Part shown: in pieces, positions 16,390-23,491 of the stretch
Layout: each line of letters opens with the position of its first letter
Position numbering within the stretch: position 1 is the first letter of the stretch
Origin: Cohnella nanjingensis
GTDB lineage: Bacteria > Bacillota > Bacilli > Paenibacillales > Paenibacillaceae
Direction of reading: 5' to 3'
Assembly (NCBI RefSeq): GCF_014212125.1
Contig: NZ_JACJVP010000087.1
Coordinates: forward strand, 1-33,933
DNA: 33,933 nucleotides
Notes under the pieces: model-generated
Databases searched by the model: none
What the model was told of the DNA's origin: nothing
What the model saw: the letters and a program-made list of their open reading frames with translations, nothing else
Position numbers and translations under genes: made by a program

Positions 16390-17073
16390 TACCCGAAAAT
16401 ATCCCGCGGCCACGCAACCCGAAAATATCGGGTTACATCCTTCAAACCAAGCGCCCGCGGCCGCGCAACCCGAAAATAACGGGTTACATCCCTCAAACCA
16501 AGTTCCCGCGGCCGCGCAACCCGAAAATAACGGGTTACATCCCTCAAACCAAGTTCGCGTGGCCGCGTAACCCGAAAATATCGGGTTACATCCTTCAAAC
16601 CAAGCGCCCGCGGCCACGCAACCCGAAAATATCGGGTTACGTCCTGCAAAGCAAGCGCCTGCGGCCACGTAACCCGAAAATATCGGGTTACATCCTGCAA
16701 ACCAAGCGCCTGCGGCCACGTAACCCGAAAATATCGGGTTACGTCCTGCAAAGCAAGCGCCCGCGGCCACGCAACCCGAAAATATCGGGTTACGTCCTGC
16801 AAAGCAAGCGCCCGCGGCCATGTAACCCGAAAATAACGGGTTACATCCCTCAAACCAAGTTCCCGCGGCCACGCAACCCGAAAATATCGGGTTACGTCCT
16901 GCAAAGCAAGCGCCTGCGGCCGCGTAACCCGAAAATATCGGGTTACATCCTTCAAACCAAGCGCCCGCGGCCGCGCAACCCGAAAATAACGGGTTACATC
17001 CCTCAAATCAAGTTCCCGCGGCCGCGCAACCCGAAAATAACGGGTTACATCCTGCAAACCAAGCGCCGCGCCC
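16390..17073. repeat. Long 51-bp palindromic tandem array (13 full units)
   Basis: AACCCGAAAAT recurs at 16416, 16467, 16518, 16569, 16620, 16671, 16722, 16773, 16824, 16875, 16926, 16977 and 17028, exactly 51 bp apart with no indel; a truncated unit precedes them at 16390. Each unit has a palindrome: AACCCGA pairs with TCGGGTT around AAATA in one class, and AACCCG with CGGGTT around AAAATAA in the other. The pairing extends outward to GTAAC/GTTAC where the unit reads GTAACCC. The spacer is about 30 bp, GC-rich, and exists in a few variants that are shuffled along the array. All frames of a 51-bp unit stay in phase, so long open frames on both strands (16329-17342 plus, 16287-17057 minus) are by-products; they lack ribosome-binding sites. 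Confidence 0.95.
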
Positions 17074-17080
17074 AGACTAC

Positions 17081-17179
17081 GCCGTCTTCTCGGAAGAAGG
17101 CGACACGTTTTTATCGAAGGTCATACGCAGAACGGAAAAGGCGCGAAGCTTCTCTATTCTGTATGACCAAAAAAAAGCC
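17081..17179. other. Dispersed structured element, copy B
   Basis: This element shares the core GGCGACACGTTTTTATCG (17099-17116) with copy A. Its left hairpin is longer (GCCGTCTTC pairs with GAAGAAGGC around TCG, one mismatch). Its right stem uses different bases from copy A: GGTCATA (17119-17125) with TATGACC (17162-17168), and CAGAA (17128-17132) with TTCTG (17157-17161). An A8 run and a terminator hairpin follow, as in copy A. Keeping pairing while changing sequence argues for a functional structure. It lies between the 51-bp array and the end of the minus-strand glycan operon. Confidence 0.55.
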
Positions 17180-17206
17180 GCATGGGACGCGGCAAGCGTC
17201 TCATGC
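17169..17206 (-). terminator. Rho-independent terminator of the GH38 operon
   Basis: GCATGGGACGC (17180-17190) pairs with GCGTCTCATGC (17196-17206), 11 pairs with one wobble, around a 5-nt loop. On the minus strand the stem is followed by GGC and a run of eight T. It lies about 58 bp after the stop codon of the last gene. Confidence 0.88.
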
Positions 17207-17263
17207 AGCCTCAGGTTGTTCATCATGCCATCCTTGCCTCTTACGTTCTGGCGAATCGGCGAG

Positions 17264-19468
17264 TCACCATTCGATCGCGACGGCGACGCCTTGCGGCGAG
17301 CCGGCATGCCGGATGAGCGCCGTGCCCGACGCCGCGTCGTAGCGGCATTCGGTGACGGCGCCGTCGGCCGACGCCCGGCGCGGCTCCGCCGGCACGCGGA
17401 TGCGCGTGCTGACGATCATCCCGGCCGGCGACTCGGAGACGTAGGACAAGCCCTCCGTCCCGATCGCCTCGTCCCGGATGCGGGACGAGCTGAGCAGGAT
17501 CGCAGGCTCGCCCGGCGCCCGGCCGTCCTCCCGCCAATCCAGATCGTAGAGCAGCGCGTCCTCGCCGGGCGCCAGCGCCACCCGGGACAGCACCGGGAGC
17601 TCGGCTTCGAACGCGTCCGCGAACGCGCCTTCCAGCACGACCGGATCCGCCGCGTCCAGCTCATCCAGCGCATGGACGACGACATACGGTCCCCGTTGGA
17701 TGCGAAGCGCGCGGTGCTCCGCATAATCGGCCGCCTCGCCGCGGATCGCGAGCGCGCTGCGGACGCTGTCCCGCACCGTCTCCGCGCCTTCGGGCGAGCG
17801 GGACAGCGCGGCCGGATTCGTCCGCAGCACGAGGACGGCGCCTTCGCCGACCCGGTGCTCGCCTTCCGCCGGCCGCCGTCCGAGACCCAGCGCATCGAAC
17901 AGGTGGTCGTCCGGCCGCTCGTAGCTCCGCCGTCCCTCGCCCCGGTTCCACCATTCCCGCACGGCGTGGAACGGGTCCGAGCCGTCGCCGGCGTAGATGA
18001 GCACGCCGCCCTCCCGTACCCATTGGCCGAGCGCTTGGTGGATGCCCGGATGCTCCGGCTTCATGAACTCGTAGCTGAGCAGCAGCACCCGATAATCGTC
18101 CAGGTACCCCGGGAACGTCAGAATATTGTCCAGCTGCACCGGCCGGAGCGGGATGCCCCGCTTCACGAGCGGCAGCGCCAGCCCGTAGAACGCCGACCAG
18201 TCGAGCAGCTCCCGCTGCGCCTCGGAGAGCGCGTCGGTCGTCGTCGTGCCGTCGTACTTGAACGCTTCCCGCTCCGCCTCTTCCGGCGTCAAGACGTCGC
18301 CCCGCTGATACATGGCGGAGTTGGCCAGCAGCAGGCCGATGCCTGCCGTGCCCGCGTTCTGGGCGGCGGCGGCGCGAGCCGCCTCATCGTGACGGTGCAT
18401 GTCGCGCAGCACGCTCATCACCGTGAGCAGGACGGTGGCGTAATCGATCGGAATGCCTTCCTTCCCGGTGTCGTCCTCAGTCGGATACCGCCCTTCGAAG
18501 ACGCGGCGCGGCCAAGGACACACCTCGTACTGCGAGACGCCCGGATGCAGCAGGGAAGCGACGACGGTCGCCCGATAGTTGCGCCTGTAGTCGCTCCAGC
18601 TGTATCTCGGGTTATCCTCGATCGGATCGTGCAGAAACCACATCTCCCGCCCGGTCCCCCGCGTCAGCTCCTGCATGATGCCGTATTCGAGATATGCCGT
18701 CTCGAACGTCCGCTCGCGGCGGACGCCCGCATAGACGTTCGGCGTGCGCGCGGTTCCCGTCCAGATCTGGGCGATGAAGCCGTCGCAGGCGGGCATGTTC
18801 ACAAGCATCGCTTCCGGGCTGACGATCCGCCACTGGGTGTAGTTGATCAAGCTGTGTGTCGGCACGTAGAATCGAACGGTCCGGCCGTACGTGACGAGCG
18901 AATACTCCTTCATCTGCGCGCAGATCCGGTCGAGCGCGCGATAGTACATCGCCGCCTTCAGCTTGGAAGCCCGGTATTGAGCGTCCGGCGAAAGATGGGG
19001 AGGCTGCCATTCCTCCCCGTAATAGTTCCGCCATTCTCGCTTGAACGCCTCCGAATAGCCGCCCGCCGCCCAAAACTCCGGCTCCTCCATATGGATCGCC
19101 TCGGCGCCGGCGTCGATCGCCCGCTTGATATGCGTCGCCAAGTACTCCGAGAACGCAACCGTCGGCGCCATATACGGCACGTCGTGCCCGTGCAGGATGT
19201 GCTTGCCGTCCCGGTCGGTCTGGGCTTCGTCCCAGTGGTCGCGGCCGTCGAACCGGCCGTAGAGATAGTCCTGATACTCCCCCCAGGCGACTCCCGTCAT
19301 CAGATGGATCGTATACCCGGCCTTGCGCCAGCCTTCGATCCGTTCGGGGAGATCCTCGGAGATGCCGTAAACCATGACGAAGTCGGTACGCAAATCGTAT
19401 TTGGATCCATAGGGCCGCGATTCCTGAAATCCGGTCCACTCCGGTGCCGCTTTCGTTATTCGGCTCAA
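17264..19468 (-). CDS. Uncharacterised protein, probable TIM-barrel glycosidase with GATase-like domain
   Basis: This 734-residue cytoplasmic-looking protein (no signal peptide) belongs to no family I can name securely. Its first half reads like a TIM barrel of glycosidase type: RIEGWRKAGYTIHLMTGVAWGEY, then AGAEAIHMEEPEFWAAGGYSE, where E128, E129 or E131 could be catalytic, then FIAQIWTGTAR and GREMWFLHDPIED. The part around 480-530 (DDYRVLLLSYEFMKPEHPG, QWVREGGVLIYAGDGSDPF) resembles the class I amidotransferase-like domain of GH42 enzymes, which is followed by beta-rich sequence. The start is TTG 19468, with GGGAGGGTGAACG just upstream. As last gene of a GH38-importer operon it probably acts on the same glycan. 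Function is inferred, not shown. Confidence 0.75.
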   Translation of the reverse strand: MSRITKAAPEWTGFQESRPYGSKYDLRTDFVMVYGISEDLPERIEGWRKAGYTIHLMTGVAWGEYQDYLYGRFDGRDHWDEAQTDRDGKHILHGHDVPYMAPTVAFSEYLATHIKRAIDAGAEAIHMEEPEFWAAGGYSEAFKREWRNYYGEEWQPPHLSPDAQYRASKLKAAMYYRALDRICAQMKEYSLVTYGRTVRFYVPTHSLINYTQWRIVSPEAMLVNMPACDGFIAQIWTGTARTPNVYAGVRRERTFETAYLEYGIMQELTRGTGREMWFLHDPIEDNPRYSWSDYRRNYRATVVASLLHPGVSQYEVCPWPRRVFEGRYPTEDDTGKEGIPIDYATVLLTVMSVLRDMHRHDEAARAAAAQNAGTAGIGLLLANSAMYQRGDVLTPEEAEREAFKYDGTTTTDALSEAQRELLDWSAFYGLALPLVKRGIPLRPVQLDNILTFPGYLDDYRVLLLSYEFMKPEHPGIHQALGQWVREGGVLIYAGDGSDPFHAVREWWNRGEGRRSYERPDDHLFDALGLGRRPAEGEHRVGEGAVLVLRTNPAALSRSPEGAETVRDSVRSALAIRGEAADYAEHRALRIQRGPYVVVHALDELDAADPVVLEGAFADAFEAELPVLSRVALAPGEDALLYDLDWREDGRAPGEPAILLSSSRIRDEAIGTEGLSYVSESPAGMIVSTRIRVPAEPRRASADGAVTECRYDAASGTALIRHAGSPQGVAVAIEW

Positions 19469-19519
19469 CGTTCACCCTCCCTTTGCCTTCGTTCAGACGT
19501 CGGCTCTTATCATGGCGAT

Positions 19520-19552
19520 GAATGGGATGGTGATTGGCTCACCATCCCATTC
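19520..19552 (-). other. Perfect 14-bp intercistronic hairpin after the binding-protein gene
   Basis: GAATGGGATGGTGA (19520-19533) pairs perfectly with TCACCATCCCATTC (19539-19552) around a 5-nt loop. It lies 16 bp after the stop codon of the solute-binding protein gene and has no T-run, so it is unlikely to be a full terminator. A 3' stabiliser that raises binding-protein mRNA over the next cistron is likely, as in other sugar operons. Confidence 0.75.
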
Positions 19553-19568
19553 CGATCATCCTCTAAGA

Positions 19569-21275
19569 TTAGAAACCGATATCGTTTCTTTCCGCAGCCT
19601 TCTGCGCCACGTATTCCGTCATTTCATCCGCGCCTGCGGCTCTGAACTTGTCTTGAATGTCATGAAGAATCTTCAGCGCTTGATCGTCCGTCTTCGCAAA
19701 AAGCGCTTTCTTAAATTCATCGCCGTAATTCAGGCTGCTGGTCGTATCTCTGAATTGCTGGTACTTGGGCCAATCCCATGCCAGGTAGTTGGCGCTCACT
19801 TTATCGATGATCTGAATGGGCATTTTGGCCGAATAGCTTCCTTGCATTTTTTCCCGTTTCGTCTTTTCGTCTTCCGACTTGGGCCAGGCGACGTCGTTGG
19901 AGAAGCCGCCGATAAAGTTCCCATTGAGATATTTAAGGCCCGCGTCTCTCATCGAATCTGGATCGTTGTCATACTTTTGCTTCACGTCCGGAATCCATTT
20001 GGGAACCCCGTTCTCCATCTGATAGTCCTTTCCTTCGATTCCCCAGTAGGCGAGCAGCCGGCCCTCATCGCTGTTGATATAATCCAGGAAGCGCAGCGCC
20101 GCATCGGGATTCTTGATCTTCGCGCTCAGGAAAATGACCGGGAAACCGGAACGCCCTGGTTTTTCCACTTGCGTCGCAATTTTCCCGCTCTTATTCTTCA
20201 TCGGCCCGAGCAATTCGTATTGCATTTCCGGATTCGACTTATAGAGCGTTTTGTCAAGCTGTTCGGCCATGTCCTGAGCGGCGAATACGGCGAGCTTCCC
20301 CGTGGCCAGCTTCTCATTGGCCATCGTATCGGTATTGCTGAAGGCTTCGGGGTCGAACAACCCGTTGGAGAGAATCTTTCTCATGTACAACAATTTATCT
20401 TCTTCATCTTTAGAGAACATCCAGTACGACAGCTTGCCGTTGCTGTCCTGCCGGTAATCGGAAATCGTGTAGTCGGACCAGCCTTTCAGGAATTGGCCGT
20501 AATCCCATCCGTCGTGCATGGTTCCGGCCGGAATGACCGGTTTTCCGCTAATATCCTTGAAATTGCCGTTCTTTATCTTAGCCAACAGGTCGAACACTTT
20601 GTCTTCGGTATCGATATCCTCCGGATTGACGTTCAAAGCCTTCAGAATATCTCCGCGGGCGTAGAGGCCGTAATTCCAGTTGTGAATGCTCTCCGGCGTG
20701 CCGTCCGGCGTCTGCATCGGGATAACGTAGGTTTTGCCTTGGAAATCGGGGCTGTTCAATTCGAATTCGGCAAAGTCCTTCGCAACGCCGGTCGTCAGAA
20801 GCTTCTTCACATTCGGATATTTATCCAGATAAGGCGTCAAATCGAGCAACTGCCCTTCCAAAGCCGCCTTTTTGATGACTTGGCCTTCCCCGCCCGTCGT
20901 AGACCAGAATGGCGCGTTGACCATATCCGGTACCGTACCCGAAGCAAAGATCGTGTTCAGTTTCTCCGTCTCGTTGGTCGTAATCGACTCCATCTTCAAA
21001 GTCACGCCGGTTACTTCCTTAACGCGCTTGGCGACGGGATTGTTGACCTGGTCTTGCGGGAAGCTCCCCCCGCCTCCGTTCCAGTTGCTCAGGAAGGACA
21101 CCGTGGCCTGCTCCGGCTTATCCCCGCCCGACGCCGTGCTGCTTGCGCTCGGTTCGGTCTGACCGCTGGGCTTGTTATCCGAATTGCTGCTGCTGCATGC
21201 CGTCGCGGCTGATAATAGCAGCGGAACGGCAAGCGTAATGCCCAGGACTCTTTTGAGCTTCTTCTTACTCGGCAT
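19569..21275 (-). CDS. LplA-like extracellular solute-binding lipoprotein
   Basis: This 568-residue binding protein has a basic N-terminus (MPSKKKLKR), a hydrophobic core and lipobox ATAC (Cys27), followed by a Ser-rich tether to about 55. The mature part (VSFLSNWNGGG, KLNTIFASGTVPDMVN, RFLDYINSDEGRLLAYWGIEGKDYQ) fits the long oligosaccharide-binding family paired with LplB/YtcP permeases. The ATG at 21275 follows GAAGGGG. It comes 56 bp after the second permease. Base composition is visibly less GC-rich than in the flanking GH genes, as for the two permeases. It probably binds a mannose-containing glycan, inferred from the adjacent GH38 gene. Confidence 0.92.
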   Translation of the reverse strand: MPSKKKLKRVLGITLAVPLLLSAATACSSSNSDNKPSGQTEPSASSTASGGDKPEQATVSFLSNWNGGGGSFPQDQVNNPVAKRVKEVTGVTLKMESITTNETEKLNTIFASGTVPDMVNAPFWSTTGGEGQVIKKAALEGQLLDLTPYLDKYPNVKKLLTTGVAKDFAEFELNSPDFQGKTYVIPMQTPDGTPESIHNWNYGLYARGDILKALNVNPEDIDTEDKVFDLLAKIKNGNFKDISGKPVIPAGTMHDGWDYGQFLKGWSDYTISDYRQDSNGKLSYWMFSKDEEDKLLYMRKILSNGLFDPEAFSNTDTMANEKLATGKLAVFAAQDMAEQLDKTLYKSNPEMQYELLGPMKNKSGKIATQVEKPGRSGFPVIFLSAKIKNPDAALRFLDYINSDEGRLLAYWGIEGKDYQMENGVPKWIPDVKQKYDNDPDSMRDAGLKYLNGNFIGGFSNDVAWPKSEDEKTKREKMQGSYSAKMPIQIIDKVSANYLAWDWPKYQQFRDTTSSLNYGDEFKKALFAKTDDQALKILHDIQDKFRAAGADEMTEYVAQKAAERNDIGF

Positions 21276-21331
21276 TGTTCATAACCCCTTCACTCATTTT
21301 TTATATAAAAGGCAATGCCTCTTATATGCTG

Positions 21332-22246
21332 CTATTCCTTCAGCGAACCCACCAATACCCCTTTGACGAAATACTTCTGAAGAAACGGATAGACGCAGAT
21401 GATCGGGGTCGTGATGATAATAACAAACGTCATTCTCAGAGCCTCCGGCGTGACGCCGCGCAGCTCCATCTGGGCCTGGTTCATGTTCTGAATGGAGGAT
21501 CCGCCGTTCGACGACGTCATGGACTGGAAGGACGCTTCGCTGATCATCTTGTTCAGGAACGTGGCGGCAGGCTGGAGCTTCTCGTTCTGAATGAAAAACT
21601 GGCCGGTAAACCAATCATTCCAACAGCCGACGCCGACAAACAAGGCAATGGTCGCCATGACCGGCAGCGACAGGGGCAGGATAATTCGCCAGAAAACCGA
21701 CAGCTCGCCTGCTCCGTCGATCTTGGCCGATTCCGTCAGGCCAGCCGGAATACCGTCGAAGAACGTTTTCATGACAATCGCGTTGAAAAAGTTGTATAAC
21801 GACGGCAATACCAGCACCCAAAAGGTGTTGATGATATGCAATTGCCTGAACAGAATAAATGTAGGAATGAGTCCGCCGCTAAACAGCGTGGTGAAGAAGA
21901 AGAAAAAGACGATGTATTTCCTGCCGGGCAGTCCTTTTCGCGATAGCCCGTAGGCCAGCATCGCCGTCAGCAGCACGGAAAGAACGGTAACGACGACTGT
22001 TCGGGCGATGGAGATGAAGAACGAATTCAAGATCAGCGGGTTGTTGAAAGCCTTGCTGTAGTTCTGCAGCGTGAAGACTCTCGGGATAAAGTAGATCCCG
22101 CCCTTCATCGCGTCATAGCCGTCGTTGAAGGAAAGAGCCAGGAAATAGAGAAACGGATAGAGTGCCGTCACGCAGAATATGAGCAGCACCGCGTAGTTCA
22201 GCGTCGAATAAATGCGATCGGGTAACGACATCCTTCTCACGCCCAT
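21332..22246 (-). CDS. Carbohydrate ABC transporter permease, YtcP/LplC type
   Basis: This 304-residue permease has about six membrane helices, the EAA loop ESAKIDGAGELSVFWRIILP and the C-terminal end LQKYFVKGVLVGSLKE typical of the family. The start is ATG 22246, which AAGGAGG precedes by 7 nt; a GTG at 22252 is too close to that site. It lies 33 bp after its partner permease. No ATPase gene accompanies the importer. Confidence 0.93.
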   Translation of the reverse strand: MGVRRMSLPDRIYSTLNYAVLLIFCVTALYPFLYFLALSFNDGYDAMKGGIYFIPRVFTLQNYSKAFNNPLILNSFFISIARTVVVTVLSVLLTAMLAYGLSRKGLPGRKYIVFFFFFTTLFSGGLIPTFILFRQLHIINTFWVLVLPSLYNFFNAIVMKTFFDGIPAGLTESAKIDGAGELSVFWRIILPLSLPVMATIALFVGVGCWNDWFTGQFFIQNEKLQPAATFLNKMISEASFQSMTSSNGGSSIQNMNQAQMELRGVTPEALRMTFVIIITTPIICVYPFLQKYFVKGVLVGSLKE

Positions 22247-22279
22247 ACGCACACCTCCTTGGATTCGTTTGCTGTCGTA

Positions 22280-23245
22280 TTACCATAGCGATGTATCGCT
22301 AAGCCGTTTCGAGATCTTGTTGACCACGACGATGAGAAGCAGCGAGATCACGGACTTGAACAATCCAATGGCCGTCGAATAGGCGAATTGGCCCTGTTGA
22401 ATGCCTGTTTTGAGCACGTAAGTGTCCAAGATCTCCGAGACGTTCAAGGTGGCGGGAGTCTGCATGAGATAGATTTGATCGAAACCTGCGTTCAAGATTC
22501 CGCTGAGGGAGAAGATAAGTAGAATGGCGATCGTAGGCGTCAGGCAAGGCAGCGTGATTTTGAACAGCGTGCTCCATCGGCCCGCCCCGTCGATCTGCGA
22601 CGCTTCGTATAAATGGGGATCGATGTTGGTCAACGCGGCCAAATAAATGATGGAGCCCCACCCTACGCCTTTCCAAATATCCGAGATGATGACCAGCGGA
22701 TAGAACAAGGAGGGGTTGCCCATGAAGAAGATCGAGTCCAGTCCCATATGATTGCGAATATCGTTGATAAGGCCTACGTTAGGGGACAATATTTTTTGGA
22801 GCAGCGTGACGACGACGACCCATGAAACGAAGTGGGGCAGGTAAGAAATCGTCTGGAATGCCCGCTTGATCTTTCCTTTTGAGATGGCATTCAGCATTAA
22901 GGCCAGAACTAACGGAGCGGGAAATCCAAATAGCAATTTGAGGGCGCTGATGGACAGCGTATTGCGCAGTACGTCATAAAAGCTGGAATCGTTCAAAAAT
23001 TGCTTGAAATAGCGAAAGCCTTCCCAAGGACTTCCTAGGATCCCCAGATTGTATTTGAAATCTTTGAAAGCGATTAAGATGCCGTACATCGGATAATAAG
23101 CAAAGACCAGAAACCAGATCAATGCCGGCAACAGGAACAAATAAATATACCTGAAGCTCCAGATTTTCGAAAGCGACTTGTTCTTTTTGATTCTTTGCGT
23201 AAATGGCAAGACTTCTTCGCTTGCCACCATTTCCCTAGCCGCCAT
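22280..23245 (-). CDS. Carbohydrate ABC transporter permease, LplB type
   Basis: This 321-residue membrane protein opens with the LplB-type helix YLFLLPALIWFLVFAYYPMYGILIAF preceded by a basic stretch (TQRIKKNKSLSK). Its EAA loop is EASQIDGAGRWSTLFKITLP. The ATG at 23245 follows GGAGGTG by 8 nt. It begins 246 bp after the GH38 stop codon. That gap holds a hairpin and leaves room for a separate promoter, so enzyme and importer may be only partly co-expressed. It forms the channel with the permease encoded downstream. Confidence 0.93.
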   Translation of the reverse strand: MAAREMVASEEVLPFTQRIKKNKSLSKIWSFRYIYLFLLPALIWFLVFAYYPMYGILIAFKDFKYNLGILGSPWEGFRYFKQFLNDSSFYDVLRNTLSISALKLLFGFPAPLVLALMLNAISKGKIKRAFQTISYLPHFVSWVVVVTLLQKILSPNVGLINDIRNHMGLDSIFFMGNPSLFYPLVIISDIWKGVGWGSIIYLAALTNIDPHLYEASQIDGAGRWSTLFKITLPCLTPTIAILLIFSLSGILNAGFDQIYLMQTPATLNVSEILDTYVLKTGIQQGQFAYSTAIGLFKSVISLLLIVVVNKISKRLSDTSLW

Positions 23246-23442
23246 CCTTTGTACACCTCCTGCAAATGGTTATACGAAAGCCTAAAAACAGGACATTGAA
23301 AAGGCTTACAAACTACAGCAGAATAAGGATCGCTTGGAACGCTTTCAGCCGTCATGCAGTCGCCAATTAACCCTGGTCGATGGTATGGCTGAAAAAGTCG
23401 GTCATCTACCATGTATTTACTCAGAACCGCCGTCGGTCTGGA

Positions 23443-23462
23443 CTCCGCGCGTGAACGCGGAG
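23443..23462 (-). other. Hairpin after the GH38 gene
   Basis: CTCCGCG (23443-23449) pairs with CGCGGAG (23456-23462) around a 6-nt loop, about 30 bp after the GH38 stop codon. There is no T-run on the minus strand, so it may only attenuate or stabilise. The rest of 23246-23491 shows no gene; a TATAAC hexamer near 23270 could be a weak -10 for the permease genes. Confidence 0.45.
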
Positions 23463-23491
23463 CCGCAAACTCGGGCAGGCTGGTGCTGAAA

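Noticed and set aside
16390..17073. CRISPR array
   Set aside because: Units are 51 bp and nearly identical throughout; there are no unique spacers of constant length between identical repeats, and no cas genes are present. The palindrome is part of the unit, not a repeat separated by foreign sequence.
16329..17342. 337-residue repeat protein on the plus strand (and 256 residues on the minus strand)
   Set aside because: Both strands are open only because the unit is 17 codons. There is no ribosome-binding site at either start, and the frame runs through the structured element and terminator beyond the array.
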